NCBI RefSeq assembly: GCF_011806385.1
Contig: NZ_JAATOX010000019.1
Span: 1 to 47,194 of the forward strand
Direction: 5' to 3'
Source: Phaeobacter sp. HF9A
GTDB taxonomy: Bacteria > Pseudomonadota > Alphaproteobacteria > Rhodobacterales > Rhodobacteraceae
DNA length: 47,194 nt
A program made the translations under genes and the position numbers. Positions 7,638 to 16,797 of the stretch are shown piece by piece. The notes under the pieces were generated by a model. The model ran no database searches and had not been told where the DNA came from. It was given only the letters and a program-made list of their open reading frames with translations. Positions within the stretch are counted from its first letter, which is position 1; the number at the start of each line of letters is the position of its first letter.

Positions 7638-9167
7638 ATGACGGCACCAGCAATCGAACTCAAAGGCATTTCCAAGGCCTTTGGCCCGGTCCAGGCGAAC
7701 AAGGACATTTCCATCAGCGTCCAACCCGGGACGATCCACGGCATTATCGGCGAGAACGGTGCCGGGAAATCCACGCTGATGAGCATTCTTTACGGATTTT
7801 ACAAAGCCGACAAAGGCGAGATCTGGATCAAGGGCAACAAGACCGAGATCCCCGACAGCCAGGCCGCCATTGCCGCCGGAATCGGCATGGTGTTCCAGCA
7901 TTTCAAGCTGGTCGAAAACTTCACGGTGCTGGAAAACATCGTGCTTGGCGCCGAGGATTCCGGCCTGCTGATGCCCTCGCTCTCGCGCGCCCGTAAGGAG
8001 CTGAAGGAGCTGGAGGAAGAATACGAGCTCTATGTGGACCCCGACAAGCGCATTGATGAGATCGGCGTCGGCATGCAGCAGCGGGTGGAAATCCTCAAGG
8101 CGCTCTATCGCAAGGCCGAGATCCTGATTTTGGACGAGCCCACCGGCGTGTTGACCCCGGCCGAGGCGGACCAGCTGTTCCGCATCCTCGACCGGCTGCG
8201 CTCGGAAGGCAAAACCATCATCCTGATCACGCATAAGCTGCGCGAAATCATGGAATATACCGATACCGTATCGGTGATGCGGCGCGGCGAGATGAACGCC
8301 ACCGTGAAGACCTCCGAAAGCAGCCCCGAACAGCTCGCCGAGCTGATGGTGGGCCGTAAGGTGTTGTTGCGGGTGGATAAAACCCCCGCCACACCGGGCA
8401 AGCCGATCCTGGAGATCGAGAAGCTCTCGGTGGTGGACGAGGCCGGGGTGCAGCGCGTCAAGGACATCGACCTAACCGTGCGCGCGGGCGAGATTCTCGG
8501 CATTGCCGGGGTTGCGGGCAATGGTCAGTCGGAACTGCTGGAGGTTCTGGGCGGCATGCGCCCCGGCACCGGCACGATCCGCATCAATGGCCAGCCGCTG
8601 CCGCTTTCGGGGGCCGGATCGGATGCACGGTCACGGCGCCATGCGGGCATTGCCCATGTGCCCGAGGATCGCCAGCGCGAAGGTCTGATCATGGATTTCG
8701 ACGCCTGGGAAAACGTCGGCTTTGGCTATCACCGGGAAGCCGAATACAAAAAGGGCCTGTTGCTGGACAACGCCGCCCTGCGCGCGGATACCGCCGCCAA
8801 GATGGAAAAATTCGACGTCCGCCCCCCCAATCCCATGCTCGCCGCCAAGAATTTCTCTGGCGGCAACCAGCAGAAAATCGTTGTCGCCCGCGAGATCGAG
8901 CGCAACCCCGACCTGCTGTTGATCGGCCAGCCGACCCGCGGCGTGGATATCGGCGCCATCGAATTTATCCACCAGCAGATTGTCGCCCTGCGCGATCAGG
9001 GCAAGGCGATCCTGCTGGTGTCGGTAGAGCTGGAAGAGATCCTGTCGCTCAGCGACCGGGTTGCAGTGATGTTTGACGGCAAGATCATGGGCGAACGCGC
9101 CGCAGATCAGACCGATGAAAAAGAACTCGGCCTCCTGATGGCCGGCGTCGCGGGGGAGGCCGCGTAA
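7638..9167 (+). CDS. ABC transporter ATP-binding protein, double domain (nucleoside/sugar type)
   Basis: 509-residue fused pair of ATPase domains that powers the importer. In domain 1, Walker A is GENGAGKST (residues 38-46), the signature is the family variant VGMQQRVEI, and Walker B is ILILDEPTGVLTP. In domain 2, the Walker A equivalent is degenerate (GVAGNGQSE), as usual in RbsA/NupA-like proteins, while the signature FSGGNQQK is intact. Domain 1 is therefore the likely main hydrolysis site. The stop codon directly abuts the first permease start (9168), indicating one operon. The family is recognised by its similarity to BMP-linked nucleoside importers, so the substrate is inferred from the neighbour. 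Confidence 0.92.
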   Translation: MTAPAIELKGISKAFGPVQANKDISISVQPGTIHGIIGENGAGKSTLMSILYGFYKADKGEIWIKGNKTEIPDSQAAIAAGIGMVFQHFKLVENFTVLENIVLGAEDSGLLMPSLSRARKELKELEEEYELYVDPDKRIDEIGVGMQQRVEILKALYRKAEILILDEPTGVLTPAEADQLFRILDRLRSEGKTIILITHKLREIMEYTDTVSVMRRGEMNATVKTSESSPEQLAELMVGRKVLLRVDKTPATPGKPILEIEKLSVVDEAGVQRVKDIDLTVRAGEILGIAGVAGNGQSELLEVLGGMRPGTGTIRINGQPLPLSGAGSDARSRRHAGIAHVPEDRQREGLIMDFDAWENVGFGYHREAEYKKGLLLDNAALRADTAAKMEKFDVRPPNPMLAAKNFSGGNQQKIVVAREIERNPDLLLIGQPTRGVDIGAIEFIHQQIVALRDQGKAILLVSVELEEILSLSDRVAVMFDGKIMGERAADQTDEKELGLLMAGVAGEAA

Positions 9168-10262
9168 ATGGAAAAGATGCCTAAATGGGCCGATGTGGTG
9201 CTGATCCCGGTGATCAGCCTGCTTCTGGCCGCGATTATCTCCGCCCTTGTGATCCTCTTCATCGGCGAAAGCCCGACCGAGGCGCTCTCTCTCATGGTGA
9301 AAGGCGCGCTGGGGTCCACCTATGGCTGGGGCTATACGCTCTATTATGCCACCAACTTCCTGTTCACCGGGCTTGCGGTGGCGGTGGCCGCCCATGCCGG
9401 GCTCTTCAACATCGGCGGCGAGGGGCAGGCGATGATCGGCGGCCTCGGGCTGGCGATCGTCTGCCTTTATATCCCCTTCCCGCATTGGTCGATCGCCTTG
9501 CTGGTCGCCGGTCTGGGGGCTGGGCTCTTTGGTGCGGCCTGGGCGGCGATCCCGGCCTATCTGCAAGCCAAACGCGGCAGCCATATCGTGATCACCACCA
9601 TCATGTTCAACTTCATCGCTGCGGCGGTTCTGAACTACATGCTGGTCAATGCGCTGAAACCCAAGGGCGCGATGGATCCCTCCACCGCGAAATTCCAGGA
9701 GGCGGCGCAGCTGCCCTCGCTGCACGAGATCCTGGCGCCGATCGGCATCGAGTTCTCCAAATCCGCCCCCGCCAATGTGACGCTCTTTGTCGGTCTTGCC
9801 GCCTGTGTGGTGGTCTGGGGCCTGATCTGGCACACGCCGCTGGGCCACGAGATCCGCGCCCTGGGCAAATCCGAGCGCGGCGCGGTTTATGCGGGCATTT
9901 CGCCGGTGCGCACCATCATGGTGACCATGCTGATTTCCGGCGCGCTCTGCGGCTTGATGGCGACCAATAACGTCATGGGCGAGGCCGAACGGCTGGTGCT
10001 CAACGCCACCGAGGGCGCGGGCTTTATCGGCATCGCGGTGGCCCTGATGGGCCGCAACCACCCCTTTGGCGTCTTCCTTGCGGCGATCCTTTTTGGCTTT
10101 CTTTATCAGGGCGGGGCGGAGCTGGCGCTTTGGACCAATATCCCCTCTGAACTGATCGTGGTCATTCAGGCCCTGGTGATCCTGTTCACCGGTGCGCTGG
10201 ACAACATGGTGCGCATGCCGATCGAGAAGATCTTCATTGCCCTGCGGAAGGAGAACGCCTGA
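9168..10262 (+). CDS. ABC transporter permease 1 (BMP/nucleoside type)
   Basis: 364-residue inner-membrane permease with about eight to nine hydrophobic segments, the first at residues 9-33. The LFNIGGEGQAMIGG motif and the cytoplasmic EIRALGKSERGAVYAGI loop are characteristic of the branched-chain amino acid/nucleoside permease superfamily (BPD_transp_2). It starts immediately after the ATPase stop and its own stop overlaps the next ATG by one base (TGATG), so translation is probably coupled. Confidence 0.92.
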   Translation: MEKMPKWADVVLIPVISLLLAAIISALVILFIGESPTEALSLMVKGALGSTYGWGYTLYYATNFLFTGLAVAVAAHAGLFNIGGEGQAMIGGLGLAIVCLYIPFPHWSIALLVAGLGAGLFGAAWAAIPAYLQAKRGSHIVITTIMFNFIAAAVLNYMLVNALKPKGAMDPSTAKFQEAAQLPSLHEILAPIGIEFSKSAPANVTLFVGLAACVVVWGLIWHTPLGHEIRALGKSERGAVYAGISPVRTIMVTMLISGALCGLMATNNVMGEAERLVLNATEGAGFIGIAVALMGRNHPFGVFLAAILFGFLYQGGAELALWTNIPSELIVVIQALVILFTGALDNMVRMPIEKIFIALRKENA

Positions 10263-11269
10263 TGGATTTCCTGACCCTGATCCAGGTGCTCGACAGCACC
10301 GTGCGCATGGCGACACCCCTGTTGCTCGCCTGCCTGGCTGGATTGTTTTCTGAGCGCGCCGGCATTTTCGACATCGGCCTTGAGGGCAAGATGCTGATGG
10401 CGGCGTTTTTCTCCGCTGCGATCGCCGCCATCACCGGCAATGTCTGGCTTGGCCTTCTGGCGGGCATCGCCGCCTCGCTGGCGCTCTCGGCCCTGCACGG
10501 GCTGGCCTCGATCACCTTTCGCGGCAATCAGCTCATCTCTGGCGTGGCGCTGAACTTCCTGGCCTCGGGCCTGACGGTTCTGATCGCCGAGAGCTGGTTC
10601 CAGCAGGGCGGGCGCACGCCGTCGCTGCTGACACAGGGCCGCTTCAACGGCATCGAGCTGCCCTTTGCCATCGGCCCGACCGACGCCGAGGCCGCGGGCC
10701 GTCCGCTCAGCGAGCTGATCGCCAATGCCAATGTGGTGCAGCAGCTCTATTCCGAGCTGATCTCCGGCCATTCCATCCTGGTCTATGTCTCCTTCCTCGC
10801 CGTGCCGCTGACCTGGTGGGTGCTGTTCCGCACCCGCTTTGGCCTGCGCCTGCGCGCGGTGGGGGAAAACCCGGCAGCGGTGGACACGGCGGGGATCTCC
10901 GTGGTGCGGCTGCGCTTTGCGGCGATTGCCATCTGCGGTCTGCTCTGCGGTATCGCGGGGGCCTATCTGGCGACCGGCCTGCAAGCGGGTTTTGTCAAGG
11001 AGATGACCTCCGGGCGCGGCTATATCGCGCTGGCGGCGCTGATCTTCGCCAAATGGCGGCCCTGGCACGCGCTGGGGGCCTGTCTGCTGTTCGGTCTGCT
11101 TCAGGCGGTCGCGCTCAGGTTCCAGAGCATCCAGCTGGGTGGTTTCACCATTCCGGTGCAGGTGATGGACGCGCTGCCCTATATCCTGACCGTGGTGATC
11201 CTGGCCGGTTTTGTCGGCCGCGCCATCCCACCGCGCGCCGGTGGGCAACCCTACGTCAAGGAGCGTTGA
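10262..11269 (+). CDS. ABC transporter permease 2 (BMP/nucleoside type)
   Basis: 335-residue inner-membrane permease, the second half of the channel heterodimer. It has the FDIGLEGKMLMAAFF motif near residue 40 (counterpart of NIGGEGQ in permease 1) and the LRLRAVGENPAAVDTAGI coupling loop near residue 200, with about eight hydrophobic segments. It is the last gene of the importer operon. A strong terminator hairpin follows 48 bp after its stop. Confidence 0.92.
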   Translation: MDFLTLIQVLDSTVRMATPLLLACLAGLFSERAGIFDIGLEGKMLMAAFFSAAIAAITGNVWLGLLAGIAASLALSALHGLASITFRGNQLISGVALNFLASGLTVLIAESWFQQGGRTPSLLTQGRFNGIELPFAIGPTDAEAAGRPLSELIANANVVQQLYSELISGHSILVYVSFLAVPLTWWVLFRTRFGLRLRAVGENPAAVDTAGISVVRLRFAAIAICGLLCGIAGAYLATGLQAGFVKEMTSGRGYIALAALIFAKWRPWHALGACLLFGLLQAVALRFQSIQLGGFTIPVQVMDALPYILTVVILAGFVGRAIPPRAGGQPYVKER

Positions 11270-11291
11270 GCCCTTAACCCTCCTGTTCCGC

Positions 11292-11352
11292 GGGCGAGCC
11301 CCCTCGCCCCCTGTAGCGCCCTTGCCTCAGATCCGAGCGCAAGGGCGTTTTT
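11292..11352 (+). terminator. Rho-independent terminator of the ABC importer operon
   Basis: Two hairpins lie in tandem. GGGCGAG-CCCC-CTCGCCC spans 11292-11309. The main stem CGCCCTTGC (11317-11325) pairs perfectly with GCAAGGGCG (11339-11347) and is followed by TTTTT (11348-11352). The stem, short loop and U-run give a classical plus-strand terminator. Confidence 0.85.
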
Positions 11353-11473
11353 CATTCGCCTGCTGTCGCTTTCGCGACCGGTCTGCTCTACAGTTGATGA
11401 AACCCCGCCCCGCGGATGTCGCGTGGTCAAAATTTTCAGTGCTTCACTGGCCCATAAAAGACGCCCCAAGCAT

Positions 11474-12391
11474 ATGTATATCTATCTTCCCATCGCCGAA
11501 GTCGCCGTAAACGCTTTTCTCGTTCTCGGACTCGGCGGCATGGTGGGCGTGCTGTCGGGCATGTTCGGGGTGGGCGGTGGCTTTTTGCTGACGCCCTTGT
11601 TGTTCTTTATCGGCATTCCGCCCTCGGTCGCGGTCGCCACCGGCGCCAATCAGATCGTGGCCTCCTCGGTCTCTGGTGTGCTGGCGCATCTGCGCCGCCG
11701 CACGGTGGATCTGAAGATGGGCATGATCTTGCAGGCGGGCGGGCTGGTTGGTGCCACCCTGGGGATCGTGATCTTCAACTACTTGAAATCGCTGGGGCAG
11801 GTCGATCTCTTCGTGACCCTGTGCTATGTGGTCTTCCTCGGCATCGTCGGCGGGCTGATGTTCATCGAGAGCCTCAACGCCCTGCGCAAATCCAAACGTG
11901 GCGCACCGGCCGCGCGCAAGCAACGCAGCTGGATCCATGCCCTGCCGTTCAAGATGCGCTTTCGCACCTCCGGGCTCTATATCTCGGTGCTGCCGCCCAT
12001 TCTCGTGGGGGCCTTTGTCGGCATGCTGACCGCCATCATGGGGGTTGGCGGCGGTTTCATCATGGTTCCGGCGATGATCTACCTTCTGGGCATGCCGACC
12101 AAAGTGGTGGTCGGGACCTCGCTGTTTCAGATCATCCTGGTGACCGGCGCCACCACCATGATGCATGCGATCACCAACCAGACCGTCGATATCGTGCTGG
12201 CCGTGCTGCTGTTGCTGGGCGGCGTGGTGGGGGCGCAATTCGGCACCCGTATCGGCGCCCTGCTGCGGGCCGAGCAGCTGCGCATCCTGCTGGCCCTGCT
12301 GGTCATTCTGGTCTGCGCCAAACTGGCGCTGGATCTGCTGCTGGAACCTTCCGAGCTCTATTCCCTCAGCCCGTTGCGGGAGGCCAAGTAA
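11474..12391 (+). CDS. Sulfite exporter TauE/SafE family permease
   Basis: 305-residue inner-membrane protein of the TauE/SafE/YfcA family. It has two repeat halves, each opening with a glycine-rich segment (GMFGVGGGFLLTP near residue 32 and AIMGVGGGFIMVPAMIYL near residue 190), and about eight hydrophobic segments. Members are thought to move sulfite, sulfoacetate or other organic anions outward. I start it at the ATG at 11474, just before the first membrane segment; a GTG at 11423 would add an unlikely basic extension. The stop overlaps the start of the next gene by one base (TAATG). That partner is a TIGR02186-type membrane protein, a pairing common in alphaproteobacteria. Confidence 0.85.
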   Translation: MYIYLPIAEVAVNAFLVLGLGGMVGVLSGMFGVGGGFLLTPLLFFIGIPPSVAVATGANQIVASSVSGVLAHLRRRTVDLKMGMILQAGGLVGATLGIVIFNYLKSLGQVDLFVTLCYVVFLGIVGGLMFIESLNALRKSKRGAPAARKQRSWIHALPFKMRFRTSGLYISVLPPILVGAFVGMLTAIMGVGGGFIMVPAMIYLLGMPTKVVVGTSLFQIILVTGATTMMHAITNQTVDIVLAVLLLLGGVVGAQFGTRIGALLRAEQLRILLALLVILVCAKLALDLLLEPSELYSLSPLREAK

Positions 12392-13158
12392 TGCCCCTGA
12401 TGCGCGCTGTCCTGCTGTCGATCTGTTCGCTGTTCTGGGCCACCCTGGCCCCGGCGGAGGAAATCGTGCTTGGCCTGAGCCAGGATCGGGTGGCGATCAC
12501 CGCCACCTTTGACGGCTCCGAAATCCTGATCTTTGGCGCCGTCAAGCGCGAAGCCCCGATCCCCGCAACCGCCCCGCTGGAAGTGGTGGTGACCGTCTCC
12601 GGCCCCGACGAGCCGGTGATGGTGCGTCACAAGACCCGCAATATGGGGATCTGGATCAATACCGAAAGCGTCGCGGTCGATTCCGCGCCCAGCTTTTACG
12701 CCGTCGCCACCAGCGCGCCGTTTTCCCAAGCGATGAGCGACACCGAAGATCTGCGCCACAAGGTCTCGATTCGCCGCGCGATCCGCTCCGTTGGCTCCGA
12801 AATCGAAGGCGCCGAGCGCTTTACCGCGGCGCTGATGCGCATCCGCGAGGAAAACGGGTTTTACAGCCTGCGGGAAAACACCGTGGCGCTGGATCAGCAA
12901 ACCCTGTTCCGCACCGCACTCAGCATGCCCGCGGATCTGATCGAGGGCGAGTATAAGACCCGCATTTTCCTGACCCGCGCGGGCAAGGTGGTGTCGCATT
13001 ATGAAACGGTGATCGCGGTCAACAAGGTCGGGATGGAGCGTTTCCTGTTCAACCTCTCGCGCGAACAGCCGGCGCTTTATGGCGTGCTGGCGCTGTTGAT
13101 CGCCGCCATCGCCGGATGGGGCGCTGCGGCAGGGTTCCAGCTCTTGCGCGACCGCTGA
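12391..13158 (+). CDS. TIGR02186 family membrane-anchored protein
   Basis: 255-residue protein with an N-terminal signal peptide (residues 1-22, cleavage probably after APA, before EEIVLGLSQDRV), a beta-rich periplasmic domain and one C-terminal membrane segment (about residues 230-250, ALYGVLALLIAAIAGWGAAA). This is the architecture of the alphaproteobacterial TIGR02186 family, of unknown function. It starts at 12391, one base inside the TauE stop codon, and no separate ribosome-binding site is needed. The coupling suggests that it assists or gates the TauE-like exporter, which is inference. Confidence 0.8.
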   Translation: MPLMRAVLLSICSLFWATLAPAEEIVLGLSQDRVAITATFDGSEILIFGAVKREAPIPATAPLEVVVTVSGPDEPVMVRHKTRNMGIWINTESVAVDSAPSFYAVATSAPFSQAMSDTEDLRHKVSIRRAIRSVGSEIEGAERFTAALMRIREENGFYSLRENTVALDQQTLFRTALSMPADLIEGEYKTRIFLTRAGKVVSHYETVIAVNKVGMERFLFNLSREQPALYGVLALLIAAIAGWGAAAGFQLLRDR

Positions 13159-13172
13159 TCCCGGGTGTGACC

Positions 13173-13196
13173 GCGCCGCGCGCCCGCGCGCGGCGC
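13173..13196. terminator. GC-only hairpin at a convergent gene boundary
   Basis: GCGCCGCGCG (13173-13182) pairs perfectly with CGCGCGGCGC (13187-13196) across a 4-base loop. It lies 15 bp after the TIGR02186 gene and faces the 3' end of the SDR gene. There is no T-run, so it may be a bidirectional pause or stability structure rather than an intrinsic terminator. Confidence 0.4.
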
Positions 13197-13284
13197 CCGG
13201 CCCAACCAGAGGCCAGGTGCCGTCAGGCGCAGGGCAAATGGGCGGGAGCACCCCCGGCCTTCGCGCGCCCCCTCGATGGCCTCT

Positions 13285-14022
13285 TCAGCCCCGGCCGATA
13301 TAGGGCATGCGCGTTGCCATCACCGTCATGAACTGCACATTCGCCTCCAGCGGCAGATCCGCCATATGCAAGACCGACCGCGCCGCGTCGGCCACGTCAA
13401 AGGCTTCCATCGGCGGCGCTTCGGGGTTCAGCTCCGCATGGCGCTGCGCCAGCCCGTCCACCATCGGGGTGCGGGCATTGCCGATGTCGATCTGACCACA
13501 GGCGATATTGAAGGCGCGGCCATCCAGTGACAGCGATTTGGTCAGCCCGGTGATCGCAGATTTGGTCGTGGCATAGGGCGTGCTTTCGGGGCGTGGGACA
13601 TGGGCGGCGATCGAGCCATTGTTGATGATCCGCCCGCCCATCGGCTGCTGATGCCGCATCCGCGAAAACGCCGCCCGGGCGCAGAGGAACATGCCGGTGA
13701 GGTTGACATTCACAGAGGCGAGCCAGTCTGACAGCGGGATCTCGTCAATCAACCCCGGCGGGGTGAAAATGCCCGCATTGTTAAACAGCACGTCCAGATG
13801 TCCGGCCTCCGTGCAGAAGCGGTCAAAACCGGCCTCCACCGCCTCGGGGTCGGTCACATCGGCAGCCAGCACGATGGCACGGCGATGCCCGGCAGCGATT
13901 TCCGCCAGCCGATCCGCGCGCCGTGCCAACAGGCCGACCGTCCAGCCCTGCGCGAGGAAGAGCTCCGCCACCGCCTGGCCGATACCGGAACTGGCGCCGG
14001 TGATCAGGATGGATCGTGTCAT
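13285..14022 (-). CDS. Short-chain dehydrogenase/reductase (SDR)
   Basis: 245-residue classical SDR. It shows the cofactor loop TGASSGIG (residues 8-15), NNAG (81-84), the catalytic serine S137 (NNGSIAA), and Y150xxxK154 (YATTK). The arginine pair after the second strand (LLARRADRL) favours NADP(H). The start overlaps the helicase stop by 4 bp (ATGA), so it is translated from a helicase-SDR bicistronic message. The substrate is unknown. Confidence 0.88.
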   Translation of the reverse strand: MTRSILITGASSGIGQAVAELFLAQGWTVGLLARRADRLAEIAAGHRRAIVLAADVTDPEAVEAGFDRFCTEAGHLDVLFNNAGIFTPPGLIDEIPLSDWLASVNVNLTGMFLCARAAFSRMRHQQPMGGRIINNGSIAAHVPRPESTPYATTKSAITGLTKSLSLDGRAFNIACGQIDIGNARTPMVDGLAQRHAELNPEAPPMEAFDVADAARSVLHMADLPLEANVQFMTVMATRMPYIGRG

Positions 14023-15560
14023 GGGCTTGCCTCCGCCTCCTGGGTTTCCAATGTCAGGGTCGGCGCCGCAACCTGGCGCAGGTCATCCACCCGCAAGGGG
14101 CCAGTGGGTTTGGCCAGCCGGTTGCGCACCACCCAGATCAGCCGTTCCTGGGCGCGGGTGATCGCCACATAGGCCAGCCGTTTCCACAAGGGCTGCCCCG
14201 CTTCCCCCCGCCCCATCCGCGCGGCGGCATAGATGTCGGGAGCAAAGACCTGCGTGGTGTCCCACTGGCTGCCCTGCGCCTTGTGGATCGTCACCGCCGC
14301 GCCATGCAGAAAGGTCGCCCCCATGCGGGCGGCAAAGGGGATAAACGGCTCTTCCTCATCGGGTTTTTCGATCTTCACGATCGAGGCGGCCGAGATCTGC
14401 GGATCTTCGGCGCCCATCACATGCAGCCGCGAGAACCCGGGCTTGCGACCGGGGCCGAGGTAGATCACCTGCGCGCCCTTGATGAGGCCCCGCGCCTCCA
14501 GGTCCAGCCGTTTCTTGCGGTGTTTCAGCGGCAACTCCAGCCCGTCGCAAATCAGCGGCTCGCCCTCCAAAAGCTGATCCTCCGGCGCGCCATGCACCGC
14601 GCGAAAGGCGTTGATCAGCCGGATGCGGGTGTTGTTGCGCCAGACCAGCACCGGCGAGCGCGCCATCAGGTCGACCTCCACCCGCTGGCCCCAGACCACC
14701 CGCTCGTCCTGGCGGGCCTTGTCTTCGACCATCCGTTCGAAATCGTCAAACCCCAGCTGCGGATCCGCCAGGGCATGCGCCAGATCGAGGATCGGATTGT
14801 CCGCCTCCTGCCGGTGAATGCGGTTAAGGATCAGCTGGCGCTCCTCGGGCAGATCGTCAAACACCATCGAGCCGGACTGGTTGACCGGCGCCAGCTGCGC
14901 CGGATCGCCAAACAGCACCAGCGTCGGAAAGATCTCCTTCAGGTCCTCGAACTGGCGGTTGTCCAGCATCGAGGCCTCATCGACAAAACCGATGTCCAAA
15001 GGCTCTTCGCGCCGTTTCCAGCCGGTGATGAAATCTGACCCGCGCAGCCCCGCCGCCGCCATTGCGCCGGGGATGGATTTGTTCTTTTCGTAAAACGCCG
15101 CCGCGCGCGCCAGCGCCTCGTCCGTCAGCCCGTCAATATCGGGCCGCTCTCCCTCGCCCGCCAGCCATTCGGCGATGCGCTCGTATTCCGGATCATACAC
15201 CGGGGTATAAAGAATGCGGTGAATGGTGGTGGCGGGCACCCCGCGCAGGCGCAGCACGCTGGCGGCCTTGTTGGTCGGTGCCAGAATCGCCAGGGTGCGC
15301 TTGTCGCCCTTCTTGCGGCTCTCGTAATCGCCGGAGACAACCTCCACCCCCGCCGCCGCCAGCGCCTTGTAGAACTCGGCCAAAAGCAGGGTCTTGCCCG
15401 ATCCCGCCTTACCGATCACGGCGGAAACGCCGGTCTCGCCGCGCGGCGGATGCAGCAGGTCTTCGCCCAGATCGACGCCAGCCTTGCGCAGCTGTTCTGT
15501 CAGGGCATCAAAGGCTTGCGCCTGATCGTCGGAGAATTGAAGGGCGGGTGTTTCTGTCAT
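14019..15560 (-). CDS. RecD-like ATP-dependent DNA helicase (SF1)
   Basis: 513-residue superfamily 1 helicase. Walker A is GKAGSGKT (residues 50-57). Motif Ia region is APTNKAASVL, motif II is FVDEASMLD, motif III is FGDPAQLAPV, and the C-terminal UvrD_C_2-type segment contains VTIHKAQGSQWD and YVAITRAQERL. It lacks the long N-terminal domain of RecD2, so it is a short AAA_30/viral-type helicase. The role is probably DNA repair or recombination; no RecBC partners are nearby. It is the first gene of a pair with the SDR, coupled by a 4-bp overlap. Confidence 0.85.
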   Translation of the reverse strand: MTETPALQFSDDQAQAFDALTEQLRKAGVDLGEDLLHPPRGETGVSAVIGKAGSGKTLLLAEFYKALAAAGVEVVSGDYESRKKGDKRTLAILAPTNKAASVLRLRGVPATTIHRILYTPVYDPEYERIAEWLAGEGERPDIDGLTDEALARAAAFYEKNKSIPGAMAAAGLRGSDFITGWKRREEPLDIGFVDEASMLDNRQFEDLKEIFPTLVLFGDPAQLAPVNQSGSMVFDDLPEERQLILNRIHRQEADNPILDLAHALADPQLGFDDFERMVEDKARQDERVVWGQRVEVDLMARSPVLVWRNNTRIRLINAFRAVHGAPEDQLLEGEPLICDGLELPLKHRKKRLDLEARGLIKGAQVIYLGPGRKPGFSRLHVMGAEDPQISAASIVKIEKPDEEEPFIPFAARMGATFLHGAAVTIHKAQGSQWDTTQVFAPDIYAAARMGRGEAGQPLWKRLAYVAITRAQERLIWVVRNRLAKPTGPLRVDDLRQVAAPTLTLETQEAEASP

Positions 15561-15656
15561 GGCGCGACCCTACAACCGCCCGCGGGCCGGCACCAGTGGG
15601 ATTGATACGCGCCCCGCCCAAGCGCCAGGGTCAGGGGGGGCAACGCCGCTCTGCGA

Positions 15657-16376
15657 TCAGACCGCGATCAGCCCCAGCGCGATCGCCTTGGCCACCGCAT
15701 GGGTGGTGTTCTGCGCCTGCAACTTGTGGCGCGCGCCTTCGATATAGACCCGCAGCGTATGTTCGGAAATCTCCAGCGCCTCTGCCGCCCGGGCGCGGCT
15801 GTGCCCTTCGGCCAAGAGGCTCAGCGCCTCGTTCTCGCGCATCGAAAGGGGCTGTTCCGGCGCCGGGTAATAGTTCATTTCAAAATCAAGCGCGCGCCGG
15901 TTCACGTAGTGGGCCAGCAGGATCAGATCGCGGCTGTTCTTGCGGGCGAATTTATCCCAGGCGGGGCCGTCGCAGTTCTTGGTGATGGTGAACACCGCAT
16001 ATTGCCCCGCAGGCCCCCGCACCGGGATGCTATAGCCCTGCGCGCCCATCCCATGCGCCAGACTGTCCTTGCGAAACGCCGCGGCCAGCCGCGTGGACCA
16101 ATCCAGGTCGCGCCAGTCCACGGGGTGAAAGGCGGTGTAGCAGGCGATCACCACCGGGTCGATCCGATGATAGCGCATCGCGATATAGCGATCCTGCCAG
16201 GCCAGCGGCAATGTGGTGAAACCACAGATGCTATCGGAGCGGTCCACCCAGCGATAGGACACATGGCCAAGGTCCAAAAGGTCCCGGAACCGCGTCATCA
16301 ACTCCCTGATTTCTTCAAGGTTACTCGCCGCCTCGATCGCTTCGAGCATCGCATTCAGGGTCTGACGTTTCACCAT
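15657..16376 (-). CDS. LuxR-family regulator with autoinducer-binding domain
   Basis: 239-residue quorum-sensing-type transcription factor. The N-terminal autoinducer-binding domain (about residues 15-165) keeps W60, Y64, D73-P74 (HRIDPVV), W88 and the glycine near 111-114, matching the residues that line the acyl-homoserine-lactone pocket in TraR/LuxR. The C-terminal helix-turn-helix (about 172-235) reads LSMRENEALSLLAEGHS...ISEHTLRVYI. The ATG at 16376 gives a normal-length protein; the frame stays open upstream to 16610 but that part looks non-coding. No luxI synthase is visible in the window, so it may be a LuxR solo. It is transcribed in the same direction as ccr but behind the ccr terminator. 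Confidence 0.88.
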   Translation of the reverse strand: MVKRQTLNAMLEAIEAASNLEEIRELMTRFRDLLDLGHVSYRWVDRSDSICGFTTLPLAWQDRYIAMRYHRIDPVVIACYTAFHPVDWRDLDWSTRLAAAFRKDSLAHGMGAQGYSIPVRGPAGQYAVFTITKNCDGPAWDKFARKNSRDLILLAHYVNRRALDFEMNYYPAPEQPLSMRENEALSLLAEGHSRARAAEALEISEHTLRVYIEGARHKLQAQNTTHAVAKAIALGLIAV

Positions 16377-16730
16377 TACCAACCACTCACCATCACATGC
16401 TGACGTGCGGTAAATCCGCGAAAAAAGCAACAGGACCGCCGCGCCAATCGCAGCGTTTTTCGCCCTTATCGCACACCACCCGGGCCTCTGCCCCACCGGA
16501 TTGACGCGCCGGGCCACCATCTGCGGGCCGGAGCGGGGTGAATGATGTGCAATGGCATGCACCTTCTCTGTCAATCCGAAACAGGACTCGCTTCCCCCAC
16601 AGGACCTCACCCAAACACATAAGAAACACGGCTGACGCCCCTGCCCCCCGCAGGGCCGCCGAATCCGATGTGACTCCTGTTTTAGACCAGCAGACTGGCC
16701 TCTGACCAGATAGAAGCTGTCATTTTGATA
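16377..16730. other. Intergenic region between luxR-type gene and ccr terminator
   Basis: About 350 bp before the LuxR-type gene with no credible gene. It contains the inverted repeat CCCTGC-CCCCC-GCAGGG (16639-16655). The repeat has the CTG...CAG symmetry of lux boxes but a shorter spacing, and it lies 263 bp upstream of the start codon. The stretch 16376-16440 is comparatively AT-rich and may hold the promoter. Confidence 0.35.
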
Positions 16731-16758
16731 ATAAAGCCCGGCTGCTGCGCAGCCGGGC
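16731..16758 (-). terminator. Terminator of ccr
   Basis: On the minus strand a perfect 10-bp stem (GCCCGGCTGC/GCAGCCGGGC, 16736-16745 with 16749-16758) with a 3-base loop is followed by TTTATTAT. It lies 40 bp after the ccr stop. Confidence 0.8.
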
Positions 16759-16797
16759 CTCGGACGCGGGATCTCCCCGCAAAACCAGCATAAAACA

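Noticed and set aside
8631-10316. 561-codon open frame on the minus strand
   Set aside because: Antisense to the ABC ATPase and permease genes; composition dominated by His, Gln, Arg, Asp as expected of a shadow frame.
16377-16610. N-terminal extension of the LuxR-type protein
   Set aside because: In frame and open, but would add 78 residues unlike any LuxR protein; the ATG at 16376 gives the normal length.
16639-16655. Lux-box reading of CCCTGC-N5-GCAGGG
   Set aside because: CTG-to-CAG spacing is shorter than in lux boxes and the repeat is far from the start codon; kept only as a note on the intergenic region.
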